Assembly: GCA_934631025.1 (NCBI GenBank) | Contig: CAKTXR010000011.1 | Location: 13,568-77,567, forward strand | Origin: an uncultured Clostridia bacterium | GTDB taxonomy: Bacteria > Bacillota > Clostridia > Christensenellales > Aristaeellaceae | Direction: 5' to 3' | DNA length: 64,000 nt | Shown: piece by piece, positions 1 to 9,858 of the stretch | Numbering within the stretch: position 1 is the stretch's first letter | How the letters are laid out: every line of letters begins with the position of its first letter | Translations under genes and position numbers: made by a program | The notes under the pieces: generated by a model | Told to the model about the DNA's origin: nothing | The model's input: the letters and a program-made list of their open reading frames with translations, nothing else | Databases searched by the model: none

Positions 1-1
1 C

Positions 2-277
2 CGCATGGGCTTTAAGCCGCTCAAGGGCGCGGGGCGCTTCTTCTGGTCGCTCGAAGGCGCGTGGGGCACGGTCGAAATCGGCGCGGACGAAATCCGGCTG
101 AACGTGCTGTCCGGTCATCTGACGCTCGAACGCTTCGTCACCGACAGAGCCAATCGCGTCAAGGCCGCGCAGATCGGCGGCGCGCCCGTCGCATTCAATA
201 TCGACGGCGAGGACGTCGTTTTCACCACCGCGCAGACCCTGTGCGAGGGACAGACCCTCACGCTGACTCTCGGTTAA
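2..277 (+). CDS. C-terminal end of an unidentified protein (truncated by window edge)
   Basis: The open frame enters from the left edge and stops at 275-277, so only the last 91 residues are visible. The segment is rich in beta-strand-like alternation (for example WGTVEIGADEIRLNV) and ends in TLTLTLG, which is common for the C-terminal beta-sandwich of large glycoside hydrolases. A glycosidase role would fit the nearby sugar enzymes, but no catalytic motif is visible here, so the family is not assigned. A strong terminator follows directly. The in-frame ATG at 5 is probably internal. Confidence 0.6.
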   Translation, partial: RMGFKPLKGAGRFFWSLEGAWGTVEIGADEIRLNVLSGHLTLERFVTDRANRVKAAQIGGAPVAFNIDGEDVVFTTAQTLCEGQTLTLTLG

Positions 278-289
278 ACAGCATAACAA

Positions 290-346
290 AGCACGCCCGC
301 AGACGCGCCGGTTCGTCCGGCCGCATCCGCGGGCGTGCTGTTTTTT
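290..346 (+). terminator. Rho-independent terminator
   Basis: A perfect 10-bp GC stem (291-300 with 329-338) is followed by TGTTTTTT. It closes the plus-strand gene ending at 277 and sits just past the 3' end of the convergent HD-domain gene. Confidence 0.85.
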
Positions 347-359
347 GGTGAACTGTCCA

Positions 360-929
360 TCAGCTCTGACGGCTCTCTTCGATCTTTCGGCGTGTGTCGT
401 CGGCGACGGCCTCGCGCAGCGCCTTCATATAGGGCGTATGCGCGCATTCGTTGACGCCGTAGGTGAGCTGCAAGTCGTATTCGAGCGGCAACCATGTGGC
501 AATGCCGGCTTCGTTGTGCTGTATGACCGCTTCGATCTTGTCCAGCGCCTTGTAGAGCCGCGCTTCCTCGCTCGCCTGCGCGTCCATCTCGGCATAGAGC
601 GCGGCCAGCTCGCTTCTGTGCGGCTCGGGCAGTTTGTCGACCACCTCATGAAGCGCTCTGGCTTCGTCCCGCTCGTTGCCCTCCGTCTTGACAAACGCGG
701 GAATATCGCCGGTCACGGCCTCGCCCAGATCGTGGACAAGGCACATCTTAATCACCTTGTTCATGTCCAGCTGAGGATACTGATCGCTCACGAAATACGC
801 CATGAGCGCCAGCCGCCAGCTGTGCTCGGCCACACTCTCAGGCCGGCCGGACGAGGTGCAGCTGTGCCGCGTATTACACTTGAGCCTTTCGGCCAGCTTC
901 AGAAAATCGAGCAGCGTTCGCGCGTCCAT
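360..929 (-). CDS. HD-domain phosphohydrolase (YfbR/HDDC2-like 5'-nucleotidase family)
   Basis: A 189-residue protein with the HD metal site: His36 in SVAEHSW, the His66-Asp67 pair in LVHDLGEAVTGDIP, and a downstream Asp in KALDKIEAV. The HDLGE...GDIP pattern and length match the YfbR/HDDC2 family, which dephosphorylates (deoxy)nucleoside monophosphates. It starts 3 bp after the nucleoside hydrolase and is surely co-transcribed with it, which supports a role in nucleotide salvage or turnover: the phosphatase makes nucleosides and the hydrolase splits them. The exact substrate cannot be read from sequence. Confidence 0.85.
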   Translation of the reverse strand: MDARTLLDFLKLAERLKCNTRHSCTSSGRPESVAEHSWRLALMAYFVSDQYPQLDMNKVIKMCLVHDLGEAVTGDIPAFVKTEGNERDEARALHEVVDKLPEPHRSELAALYAEMDAQASEEARLYKALDKIEAVIQHNEAGIATWLPLEYDLQLTYGVNECAHTPYMKALREAVADDTRRKIEESRQS

Positions 930-932
930 GGC

Positions 933-1880
933 TCATTTTCCTCCGCGCGCGGCGAGGATGTTCTCCGCGTCGCTCAGGTGCTCGTACATATCGCGGAAGA
1001 TGCGCGTGCGGTTGAGCCAGCGCACGACGCGGATGAAATGCCGATTGTTGTCGAAGGAATAGTGCGAATCCTCGGACAGAATCGGACTGTGAACCAGCTC
1101 GGTCTGCGTAAATTCGGGGTGCAGCACCCAGCTGACCGCCGCCACGTCCCAGATTTCCTTCGCCCAGCCGTAATGGTTGTCCGAATAGGCGGCGAACAGC
1201 TCGCAGAGCGCGTCGCACAGCGCGTTTTTGCCGCCCAGGCACGCATCCAGCTCCCATGTGCTGGCCGTCAGGTGCGAAGCCACGCCCATGCAGGGCACCA
1301 GCACCAGCGGCACGCCGGAATCGAGAATGATCTGCGAGGCGGGAATGTCCTGCATCATGTTGAACTCGCGGGTGTGCGGCCAGGAGAACTCATGGCCCGC
1401 CAGCCACACCACGACGATCTTCTCGACCAGCTTCGGCTCCATGATGAGCGCCGAGGCCACGTCGGTGATGCAGCCGATGGCGACGACATAGAGCGGATCG
1501 CCGGTCGGCCGCGCCATGGCGCGCGCCACGAGATCGCGGGCGGCAGGGCTGTCCGCCGGCGTGTTTTTGTCGGCAAGATAGCTGCGCGAGCCCTTGAACA
1601 CGAAATCCTGGCTCGGCACATTCACCGTGCCCAGCAGGCGCACGATTTCGTCATAGCTCTTCTCCATGCCGTCCTCGGGGCCGGTGGAGCGGTTGTTGTG
1701 GAAGGGCGCGGCATAGACCGCCTGCAAATTCACGCGCTCGGGCGAGAGCAGGCTGTAGCACAGCGCGAACTGATCGTCCACCTCGTTATAGGTATCGGTA
1801 TCCAGCACCATATCGACGCGGCCGGAACGGATCTCCAGCCGCTCCATGCGCGTTTTTTCGTCCATTTTGGGCCATTCCAT
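933..1880 (-). CDS. Nucleoside hydrolase (inosine-uridine preferring family)
   Basis: A 315-residue protein. The N-terminal motif DTDTYNEVDD (residues 27-36) is the calcium-binding aspartate cluster (DxDxxxxxDD) of the IUNH family, which cleaves the N-glycosidic bond of ribonucleosides to free base and ribose. Length fits the family. The ATG at 1880 has a GGGAGGA site about 7 nt upstream. It is the first gene of a two-gene unit with the HD phosphohydrolase. Base preference cannot be predicted. Confidence 0.88.
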   Translation of the reverse strand: MEWPKMDEKTRMERLEIRSGRVDMVLDTDTYNEVDDQFALCYSLLSPERVNLQAVYAAPFHNNRSTGPEDGMEKSYDEIVRLLGTVNVPSQDFVFKGSRSYLADKNTPADSPAARDLVARAMARPTGDPLYVVAIGCITDVASALIMEPKLVEKIVVVWLAGHEFSWPHTREFNMMQDIPASQIILDSGVPLVLVPCMGVASHLTASTWELDACLGGKNALCDALCELFAAYSDNHYGWAKEIWDVAAVSWVLHPEFTQTELVHSPILSEDSHYSFDNNRHFIRVVRWLNRTRIFRDMYEHLSDAENILAARGGK

Positions 1881-1913
1881 GCGTTTATCCTCCCTTGATG
1901 ATCTTCGGGCTTA

Positions 1914-2636
1914 TTACAGCTGCGCCATCAGGCCGTCCAGCTCGGCGGGCGTGAGATTGCGCCAGTGGCCGGGCTTGAGATGCCCCAGCTGGATGTTCAT
2001 CACGCGCTCGCGGGTCAGGTGCGTCACGCGGTAGCCCAGCGCCTCGCACATCCGGCGAATCTGCCGGTTCAGCCCCTGCACGAGGATGATGCGGAAGCGT
2101 TGCTTATCCTCCTTGATAATGCGGCAGGGCAGCGTCACCGTGTCCAGAATCGGCACGCCCTCGGCCATCTGCTTGAGGAAATCGTCGGTGATGACCTTGT
2201 TGACCGTCACGACATATTCCTTTTCATGGCCGCCGGCCGCGCGCAGTATGCGGTTGACGATCTCGCCATCGTTGGTCATGAGCAGCAGCCCCTCGGAATC
2301 CTTGTCCAGCCGCCCGATGGGGAATATGCGCTCCGGATGGCCGACGTAATCGACCACGTTCATCGGCTCGCGCGGATCGGCGGTGCAGACGACGCCCGCC
2401 GGCTTGTTGAGCGCGATATACACCTTTTTCGTCTTGACGACGGCTTCGCGGCCGTCCACGCGCACCTTCATGCCCGGCAGCACCTTGTCGCCCAGCACGC
2501 CGGTGCGGCCGTCTATGGTCACCTTGCCCTCGCCGATCAGCCGGTCGGCCTCGCGGCGGGAGCAGAAGCCGCTCTCGGCAATCCATTTATTCAGGCGCAC
2601 GCCCGCCTCGTTCTGCCTGTCAAACTGTTCATTCAT
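1914..2636 (-). CDS. rluF: 23S rRNA pseudouridine synthase, RluF/RsuA family
   Basis: A 240-residue RsuA/RluB/E/F-type pseudouridine synthase. An S4 RNA-binding domain occupies about residues 12-60 (RLNKWIAESGFCSRREADRL), followed by the catalytic domain with GRLDKDSEGLLL, in which Asp111 is the expected catalytic aspartate, and QGLNRQIRRMCEALGY near the C terminus. The GLNRQIRRMCEA form favours RluF (23S U2604) over RluB or RsuA, but subgroup assignment by eye is not decisive. The gene lies alone on the minus strand. Confidence 0.88.
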   Translation of the reverse strand: MNEQFDRQNEAGVRLNKWIAESGFCSRREADRLIGEGKVTIDGRTGVLGDKVLPGMKVRVDGREAVVKTKKVYIALNKPAGVVCTADPREPMNVVDYVGHPERIFPIGRLDKDSEGLLLMTNDGEIVNRILRAAGGHEKEYVVTVNKVITDDFLKQMAEGVPILDTVTLPCRIIKEDKQRFRIILVQGLNRQIRRMCEALGYRVTHLTRERVMNIQLGHLKPGHWRNLTPAELDGLMAQL

Positions 2637-2697
2637 TCAAAACAACACCTCGCAAAACAGAATAGCACATCCGGCGGCCGCTTGCGTTATCGCTTTA

Positions 2698-4836
2698 TTA
2701 AATACGTTCGAGGTCAAATATGTGCTTCTCAAACGGCTCGAGACGCAGCATAACGCCCTCCTCCAGCGCGCCCGCCGCGAAATCGCCCAGCACGTCGCCG
2801 GTCACCATGTCCCGAAGGCGCACGGTCACGTCCGCGGGATACGCGCCTTTTTCAAGACGCACGGTCACGGTCTTGTCCTCATCCGCGAGATTGCCGACGA
2901 ACATCGCCGCGTCGCCCTCATGCGTCCAGAAAAGGCAGGCTGTCTTGCGGTCGTCCGCGGAAAAGGCGGTATGGCGGCAATCGCCATATCGGAAAACGGG
3001 CGCGTTCAGGCGCAGCTTCAGCACGGCGGAGACATAGGCCTCATGCCCCTCATAGGAGGTATAGAGCGCCATCATGCCGCCGCCCAGCAGCGCCGCGAGC
3101 GTGAACAGCACCTCGTAGCACGCGCCGCCGAACGCCTCGCGGTTGAACTGGCCGCCCACATAGCCCGACCATTCGGCGGAATCGTGCGAGTCGACCTGCT
3201 GCATGGTCACAACGCCTCTGGGCTGAATGGCGGCGTTTTCCGCACACCAGAGCGCCGCGTCCGCCCACGACATGGTGTTTTCGCTGCCGTAGTTATGCAC
3301 CATGGGCGCCATGCCGCGCGGGTCGACCACCCTGCACAGCGAGGGATACAGCCAGTGATAATCGTAATTGTAGCGGTATTCATGGCCGTTGCCCGCGCCC
3401 GGCGCGCGCGCCTCGGTATAGAAGAAGGCGTGGGGATGCTCCTTCAGCACGCGCGCGCGAATGTTTTCCATCATGCGGTAGCCGGCCAGCAGCATCTCAT
3501 AGGGCATACGGCCGGTCGTCTCGTCCCAGTTGGGGAAGAAATTCCAGTCCTGCGCGTCCAGCCGGAAGCCGTCGGCGCGCCACTCGTCCAGATAGTAGAT
3601 CATCGAATCGGCGATATAGCGCTGATAATTCGGATTGGACAGATCGAACGAGCGGGTGTAGGTCTTGGCGAAGGTTCCGTGCTCCGTGCGGGCGAACCAG
3701 TCCGGATGCGCGTCCAAGAGCGGCGAGCGAATCGCGTTCAGGCGCGGATCGGTGAAATCGCGCGGGCCGTGGAACACCATGTCGAACACAACCTTCAGGC
3801 CGCATTCGTGCGCGCGCGCAATCAGCCGCCGCAGCCCGTCTGTGTCGCGGTAGGTCGCGGGAACATTCTGAAAATCGACCACAGAGTAGCTCGGCCACGG
3901 GAAGGCGGGCATGACCTCAATGGCGTTAAAGCCCATGTCCCGAATCTCTTCCATCTTATCGGCCAGTTCGTCAAACGTATTGATCAGCGTGCGGTTGCTC
4001 TTTTCGCCGACAAAAACCTCCAGCAGATTGATCGCCCGCAGCGCCTTTTCGTCGTTATCCTTGTCCCAGTGCGCCGTCTTGAAGCTCTCCGCCACCTGTC
4101 GGACGGCCGCATCGCGCGCACAGTCGTCCAGCAGAAACACAAACCGGCCGATCGTCTCCTCATCGCCCCGCCGCATCATGCGGGGACAGGTGATCTTGCT
4201 CACGCGCGTCAGGTGGCCGCGGCGATACAGTCCGTCGGTCGCGCAGGCGAAGAAATCGCTCAGAAACCACGTCGCCTGCACGGCGCGCCGTTCCGCGTCA
4301 TAGCAGCCCATCACGCCCGAGCTGTTGTAGGGCGCGGCGCTGGTGGCAATGTGCGCTATGATGTTGTCGCTCCGCCAGCGGTCGAGCCGGCGGTGCAGGT
4401 CGATCGGCTCGTCGACGCAGGGCATCGTGCCCGGCCCAAACAGCTCCATGCGGGGATAGTCCTTCTCCTCAGCGCCCTCGACCGTCCATTCAAGGAAGCG
4501 CAGGCGCTGCGGCTTCTCGCCGTCATAGCGCAATACGGCGGTCATCTCCAGCAGCGAACCGTTCGGCGCGAGGATGTACTCCAGCTCGAAGCCCTCGCCC
4601 AGCGCCGCGCGGGCGGTCAGGCGCTCCGCTTCCGACTGAATATCCAGCAGCTCGGCGGCATCGCCCGCGCGCTCGGTCAGGCGCAGATCGAACATCTGCT
4701 GCTGCGTATTGCGCGGCGAAACGCCGTTTTTGATCGCGACAAGACGCGTCTTGAGGCTCTGACCGCCGCGGCTCAGGCTGAGCGCGCCGTCCCCATCAAA
4801 GGCGATCGTCCAGGATGCGCAGGAATAGGTCGTCAT
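2698..4836 (-). CDS. Alpha-amylase family (GH13) glycoside hydrolase
   Basis: A 712-residue protein. About 230 residues of N-terminal, probably beta-rich sequence precede a GH13 barrel whose four conserved regions are visible: I, VVFDMVFHG (about 349-357); II, GFRLDAQDW with nucleophile Asp427; III, FFYTEAR with acid/base Glu475; IV, QVDSHDS with His551-Asp552. A C-terminal beta domain ends in a typical maltogenic-type tail. It therefore acts on alpha-glucosidic substrates, with retention. No signal peptide is visible, suggesting cytoplasmic action on imported oligosaccharides or glycogen. The usual Asn of region I (DxxxNH) is Phe here, so the subfamily may be unusual. Confidence 0.85.
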   Translation of the reverse strand: MTTYSCASWTIAFDGDGALSLSRGGQSLKTRLVAIKNGVSPRNTQQQMFDLRLTERAGDAAELLDIQSEAERLTARAALGEGFELEYILAPNGSLLEMTAVLRYDGEKPQRLRFLEWTVEGAEEKDYPRMELFGPGTMPCVDEPIDLHRRLDRWRSDNIIAHIATSAAPYNSSGVMGCYDAERRAVQATWFLSDFFACATDGLYRRGHLTRVSKITCPRMMRRGDEETIGRFVFLLDDCARDAAVRQVAESFKTAHWDKDNDEKALRAINLLEVFVGEKSNRTLINTFDELADKMEEIRDMGFNAIEVMPAFPWPSYSVVDFQNVPATYRDTDGLRRLIARAHECGLKVVFDMVFHGPRDFTDPRLNAIRSPLLDAHPDWFARTEHGTFAKTYTRSFDLSNPNYQRYIADSMIYYLDEWRADGFRLDAQDWNFFPNWDETTGRMPYEMLLAGYRMMENIRARVLKEHPHAFFYTEARAPGAGNGHEYRYNYDYHWLYPSLCRVVDPRGMAPMVHNYGSENTMSWADAALWCAENAAIQPRGVVTMQQVDSHDSAEWSGYVGGQFNREAFGGACYEVLFTLAALLGGGMMALYTSYEGHEAYVSAVLKLRLNAPVFRYGDCRHTAFSADDRKTACLFWTHEGDAAMFVGNLADEDKTVTVRLEKGAYPADVTVRLRDMVTGDVLGDFAAGALEEGVMLRLEPFEKHIFDLERI

Positions 4837-4940
4837 GGCAAAAATCCTCCCGTTATCAAACGCAGAGCGTGAATTTTTAAGACAATAACCCGCTCTTTAC
4901 TTCTTCACCCATCGCTCGGATTCCTGCCAAAACGAAAAGA

Positions 4941-4970
4941 GGAGCGGGAGTTTTTCTCCCGCCCCTTGAA
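4941..4970 (-). terminator. Intrinsic terminator of the flavodoxin-like gene
   Basis: On the minus strand a 10-bp GC stem with one wobble and an AAAAA loop is followed by a T-rich stretch. It lies directly after the stop of the gene ending at 4980. Confidence 0.65.
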
Positions 4971-4979
4971 AGGCTTTGA

Positions 4980-5414
4980 TTATTCGCCCAGAACCAGCTT
5001 TTCGCACTCGACGGCGAAAGCGCGCGCCGCGGCCAGATCCTCATCCGTGGGATGCTTGCCGCCGGCCAGGAAGCCGCCCTTGCCGTTGCAGACGAAGGTC
5101 TTGGGCAGCACCTCGACGCCATGCTCCTTCAGCGCGGCGGCCATCTGCTGGATGGCGGCATCGCTCTTCTTGGGGTTGCAGCAGAACAGAGCGGCGTGCG
5201 CCACACGGCTCTTGTTCAGCGAGCTGATGAAGGACATGGTGATCTTGTCGGCCTTGGTGCCCTCGCAGCCCAGGAACATCAGTGCGATGTTCTCCGGCAT
5301 ATAGGCGGGCAGCAGCGGCTCCTTGACAACCTTCATTTCACGGGCGATGGCTTCGGCCACCATTTCGGCGGAGCCTTTGGGGCTGACATAATGGACGCGA
5401 CCTTTGATTTTCAT
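4980..5414 (-). CDS. Flavodoxin-like family protein
   Basis: A 144-residue protein with an alternating alpha/beta pattern: an opening strand KGRVHYVSPKGSAEMVAEAIA, a middle strand NIALMFLGCEGTKADK, and AHAALFCCNPKKS, all as expected for a flavodoxin fold. The first loop (SPKGSAE) is a weak version of the FMN-phosphate loop S/TxTGNT, so FMN binding is likely but not certain. It is probably an electron carrier or a quinone/FMN reductase subunit. It stands alone between a promoter at 5454-5481 and its own terminator. Confidence 0.65.
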   Translation of the reverse strand: MKIKGRVHYVSPKGSAEMVAEAIAREMKVVKEPLLPAYMPENIALMFLGCEGTKADKITMSFISSLNKSRVAHAALFCCNPKKSDAAIQQMAAALKEHGVEVLPKTFVCNGKGGFLAGGKHPTDEDLAAARAFAVECEKLVLGE

Positions 5415-5453
5415 GGAGTAATGCCTTCTTTCGTCTTAATGATCGGTGTTCTC

Positions 5454-5481
5454 ATCGTATCATAAAATTGTTGAGTTTCAA
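5454..5481 (-). promoter_or_regulatory. Predicted sigma-A promoter for the flavodoxin-like gene
   Basis: Minus strand: -35 TTGAAA (5476-5481), 16-bp spacer, -10 TACGAT (5454-5459), about 40 bp before the ATG at 5414. Confidence 0.5.
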
Positions 5482-5577
5482 GCATAACGCGGTGAAGTTT
5501 ATCACATTGTTGCATAATCGTCACATTTCCCCTCAAATGCAGCGCCTGCGGATTGTAAAGAGCGCTCCGTCCGCGCC

Positions 5578-5799
5578 CTACGTCTCCTCCTTCGGCTTCA
5601 AAAGCGGCGCGAGAACGCCGTTCCAGGCTGCGGCCAGCCCCGCCGCGCCGGTGGACAGCGCCAGCCCGATCCAGAAGGTCTTGCCCGGATTGCCCTCAAA
5701 GAAGTTCACGCCCGTCAGATGCGCCAATAGATACGCGCCCGCCGTCTCCAGAAACGTCTTAATCGCCCGAAACAGCACATCCTTTACCCGTTCGCTCAT
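5578..5799 (-). CDS. Small membrane protein resembling a phage holin
   Basis: A 73-residue protein with an amphipathic, charged N terminus (SERVKDVLFRAIKTFLETAGAYLL), one or two hydrophobic segments (about 15-30 and 42-65), and a short basic/acidic tail KPKEET. The size, topology and the phrase FRAIKTFLETA resemble small phage holins often found in Clostridia. There is no endolysin or other phage gene next to it, so it is either a solitary remnant or a domesticated membrane protein. The ATG lies close to the divergent GH123-like promoter. Confidence 0.55.
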   Translation of the reverse strand: MSERVKDVLFRAIKTFLETAGAYLLAHLTGVNFFEGNPGKTFWIGLALSTGAAGLAAAWNGVLAPLLKPKEET

Positions 5800-5864
5800 G
5801 CGCGATCGCCTCCCTTACGTCCCATAGCTATGCGCGCCGGTTCGTCCGGCATGACAAAAGGCGA

Positions 5865-5894
5865 TTGACAGGCCGGCGGGCCGGTTGCTATAAT
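5865..5894 (+). promoter_or_regulatory. Sigma-A promoter of the GH123-like gene
   Basis: TTGACA (5865-5870), 18-bp spacer, TATAAT (5889-5894) with an extended TGC in front of the -10. An AAGGAGG site follows 14 bp before the ATG at 5928. Confidence 0.8.
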
Positions 5895-5927
5895 GAGGGC
5901 AGGAAAGGCAGAAGGAGGCGTTGATCC

Positions 5928-7487
5928 ATGATTGTTTTGCCCGTCGCCATGCACGAATGGCTCTATCCGGACGAACTGCCCGAAAACGCTTTGCAAGCCG
6001 TGCGGCTGAAAACCGCGCGGGGAGGCAGCTGCGGCTTTCAGGTGCGGCTGAGCGCAATGGCCGCCGGCACGCTGCGCGCCCGTTTCACGGCGGCCGCGCC
6101 AATCCGAGCGGAAATCTTTCAGGAGCTGCCGGTGCACGTCCAGCAGAACACCGGCGTTCACGGCTTTACGACCGACTGGAACACGGCGAAGGACTACGCC
6201 ACGCGGCCGGCCCCGTTTTCAGTCTACGACGCGCTGCTGCCGCTGAGCGACGAGGGCGTTTCAGCGGACGGCGACACGGCGCTCTATATCGCCCTGCGCG
6301 CGGAGACGGCCATGGAGCCGGGAACCTATGCGACGCGCCTGACGCTGTCGCTGGGCGAGGAGGAAGCGGAGATTCCGTTCACCGTCGAGGTCGCGCCGGC
6401 CGCGCTGCCCGCGGAGAGCCTGCGCATAACCAACTGGTTCAGCCTGAAGAACATGGCCGACGCGCACGGCGTGAAGGCGTGGAGCGAGGATCACTGGCGC
6501 ATGATCGAGCGCTACGGCCGCATGATGCGCCGCATGCACCAGAACGTTTTCTGGCTGACCGCCGACACAGTCATCGCCGCGCGCGCTGCGGACGGCGGCT
6601 ATACATTCGATTTTTCCCGCCGCGAGCGGCTCATACGGCTCTATCTGGCCATGGGCTTTGAGACGATCGAGGGCGCGCCGCTCTATCACCGCACGAGCTG
6701 GGACAGCTGCGAATTCCTCATCACCGCGCCGGAGGGCGACGTACCGGCGCTCAGCCCCGAGGGCTACGACTACGCCGTCGCCTATCTGCGCGCGTGGAAC
6801 GCGTTCCTGCGCAAAAACGGCTGGTATGAGCGCACGATTCAGCACGTCGGCGACGAGCCGCACGCGCGCTGCGGCAGCGAATACCGCATCCTCTCCGGCG
6901 TCGTCCGCAAAATGCTGCCGGGCATGAAGCTGATCGACGCAATCGAGACGCACGAGCTGCGCGGCGCGGTGGACATCTGGGTGCCGAAAAACGACTATTA
7001 CGCGACTCATCAGGCCGAAATGGAGACGCTGCGTCGGCAGGGCGACGAGCTGTGGTACTACACCTGCTGCATCCCCGGCGGGCATTATTGCAACCGGCTG
7101 CTCGATTTCCCGCTGCTGAGGACGCGGATGCTGTTCTGGGGCAATTATCGCTATGATCTGACCGGCTATCTGCACTGGGGACTCAATCACTGGCGCGGCG
7201 ATCCGTTTACGGAGACCTGCCCGACGAACGGCCCCGTGAATTTCCTGCCCGCGGGCGATACGAACATCGTCTATCCGCTGGGCGACCGCGTGCTGTCCTC
7301 CATGCGCGCCGAGGTTTCCCGCTGCGGTGCGGAGGATTACGAGCTGCTGCGCGCGCTGGCTGGAAAGGACAAAGCCGCCGCAGACGCGATCTGCCGCGCG
7401 GTGTTCCGCGCCTTCGACGACTGCGACAACACGTCCGAAGCCTTCGAGGAGACGCACAGCCGCCTGCTGGACGCGCTCGCTCAATGA
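5928..7487 (+). CDS. GH123-like glycoside hydrolase (DUF4091 domain)
   Basis: A 519-residue protein. The N-terminal 160 residues form a beta-sandwich-like domain with repeated strands (GTYATRLTLSLGEEEAEIPF), followed by a barrel-type catalytic domain. HVGDEPH contains the Asp309-Glu310 pair expected at the active site of GH123, a family that uses substrate-assisted catalysis on beta-N-acetylgalactosaminides. HWGLNHWRGDPF and the WYYTCCIPGGHY stretch are typical of the DUF4091/GH123 group. No signal peptide is visible. The start is fixed by an AAGGAGG site. Substrate is inferred from family only; many DUF4091 members are uncharacterised. Confidence 0.75.
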   Translation: MIVLPVAMHEWLYPDELPENALQAVRLKTARGGSCGFQVRLSAMAAGTLRARFTAAAPIRAEIFQELPVHVQQNTGVHGFTTDWNTAKDYATRPAPFSVYDALLPLSDEGVSADGDTALYIALRAETAMEPGTYATRLTLSLGEEEAEIPFTVEVAPAALPAESLRITNWFSLKNMADAHGVKAWSEDHWRMIERYGRMMRRMHQNVFWLTADTVIAARAADGGYTFDFSRRERLIRLYLAMGFETIEGAPLYHRTSWDSCEFLITAPEGDVPALSPEGYDYAVAYLRAWNAFLRKNGWYERTIQHVGDEPHARCGSEYRILSGVVRKMLPGMKLIDAIETHELRGAVDIWVPKNDYYATHQAEMETLRRQGDELWYYTCCIPGGHYCNRLLDFPLLRTRMLFWGNYRYDLTGYLHWGLNHWRGDPFTETCPTNGPVNFLPAGDTNIVYPLGDRVLSSMRAEVSRCGAEDYELLRALAGKDKAAADAICRAVFRAFDDCDNTSEAFEETHSRLLDALAQ

Positions 7488-7493
7488 GCATAA

Positions 7494-7530
7494 AAACCGG
7501 CTTCCCATTTTGCAGGGGAGCCGGTTTCCT
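7494..7530. terminator. Bidirectional terminator between the GH123-like gene and yajC
   Basis: A stem built from ACCGGCTTCCC and GGGGAGCCGGT with A-rich and T-rich flanks on both sides. It can serve the plus-strand gene ending at 7487 and the minus-strand yajC ending at 7553. Confidence 0.8.
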
Positions 7531-7552
7531 TTGTGTATTCGGTCTGACGCGA

Positions 7553-7918
7553 TCAGACGAGCGCTTCGGACTCGTTCTCGACCAGCGGCGCATCCTCGAC
7601 GGAGCGGATGGCCCAGCGGGCCACGACCATCTGGAACTTCTGCGCGCCGACATAGAGCGTGATGGTGTCGTCCTTGATGGACGCGATGGTGCCGTAGATG
7701 CCGCCGATGGTGCAGATGCGGTCGCCGGGCTTGAGCGCGGCCAGCATATCCTTGACGGCCTTGTCCTTCTTGCGCTGCGGACGGATCAGCAGGAAATAGA
7801 AGACCGCAATCATGGCCACCATCATGACGATGGTCGGGATCATGTCGGTCCAGGACGCGGTGGCCGTGGTGGTCGTCGCGCCGGCGGTCGTGGCCGCATC
7901 GAGCAGGCTGTAAATCAT
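7553..7918 (-). CDS. yajC: Preprotein translocase subunit YajC
   Basis: A 121-residue protein with a short periplasmic/extracellular N terminus rich in Ala and Thr, one transmembrane helix (about 25-45) ending in FYFLLIRPQRKKDK, and the cytoplasmic YajC domain with LKPGDRICTIGGIYGTI. The RPQxKK motif and the GGIxGTI motif identify the family. YajC associates with SecDF at the Sec translocon. It follows tgt on the same strand, a very common arrangement. Confidence 0.95.
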   Translation of the reverse strand: MIYSLLDAATTAGATTTTATASWTDMIPTIVMMVAMIAVFYFLLIRPQRKKDKAVKDMLAALKPGDRICTIGGIYGTIASIKDDTITLYVGAQKFQMVVARWAIRSVEDAPLVENESEALV

Positions 7919-7950
7919 GTGTCATTCTCCTCCACTAATATGCTTGTATT

Positions 7951-7979
7951 ATTATACCCCAGACAGGCCGCTTCCGCAA
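7951..7979 (-). promoter_or_regulatory. Predicted promoter for yajC
   Basis: Minus strand: -35 TTGCGG (7974-7979), 17-bp spacer, -10 TATAAT (7951-7956); GGAGGAGA lies just before the yajC ATG. Confidence 0.6.
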
Positions 7980-8024
7980 TCGGTTCTTTTCAGAGCGGCA
8001 TGACTTTTTTGTAAATTTTGTTGT

Positions 8025-9242
<1,218 letters not shown>

Positions 9243-9375
9243 TTATTTTCCCGAGGACGGCCCGCCGCAAAATAAAATTTCCGATTTTTTTATGATTCCC
9301 TTCAACGCGGCCCGACGCGCGCGCGTCTAATAGGGTGCTTAAGCAAAATGTTGTACAACGAATGCAGGTGATTGT

Positions 9376-9858
9376 GTGACGGACGTCGATTACATGGCCC
9401 GCGTCCAGGCCATGGAGCGCAAGCTCTACCGCGTGGCGCACGCGCTGCTCTGGAACGACGCGGACTGCGCGGACGCGATCCAGGAGGCCGTGGTCAAGGG
9501 CTGGCTCAAGCGGGACTCGCTGCGCAACCCCGAGTGGCTCGAGACATGGCTCACGCGCATACTGATCAACGAATGCCATAACATCCAGCGCAAGAGCCGC
9601 ATAAAGCTTTTGCCGCTGGACGAACAGATCGGTCTGACCGACTCGAGCGACTTTGTAGAGGACGTTCAGCTGCGCGACGCGCTGCGCCGCCTGCCGGAGA
9701 AATACCGGCTGGTGCTGATATTGCACCATCTCGAGGGCTTTTCGCTCGACGAGATGTCCGATATGCTGGACGTTCCCGTGACGAGACTCAAATCCAGGCT
9801 GCATCAGGCCCGCAGCCGGCTGCGCGTTCAGCTCACGACAGGAGATGATACCCCATGA
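9376..9858 (+). CDS. ECF-type RNA polymerase sigma factor
   Basis: A 160-residue sigma-70 family protein with only regions 2 and 4. Region 2 spans about residues 10-70 (LYRVAHALLWNDADCADAIQEAVVKGW). Region 4 spans about 100-155 and contains ALRRLPEKYRLVLILHHLEGFSLDE and the recognition helix near VPVTRLKSRLHQARSRLR. It begins with GTG, preceded by AGGTG. The 3' end overlaps the next gene by ATGA, indicating translational coupling with the membrane partner, which is the normal sigma/anti-sigma arrangement. Confidence 0.9.
   Translation: MTDVDYMARVQAMERKLYRVAHALLWNDADCADAIQEAVVKGWLKRDSLRNPEWLETWLTRILINECHNIQRKSRIKLLPLDEQIGLTDSSDFVEDVQLRDALRRLPEKYRLVLILHHLEGFSLDEMSDMLDVPVTRLKSRLHQARSRLRVQLTTGDDTP

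Noticed and set aside
2383..4872. An 829-residue plus-strand frame over the GH13 gene
   Set aside because: Antisense shadow; the minus-strand protein has all four GH13 regions.
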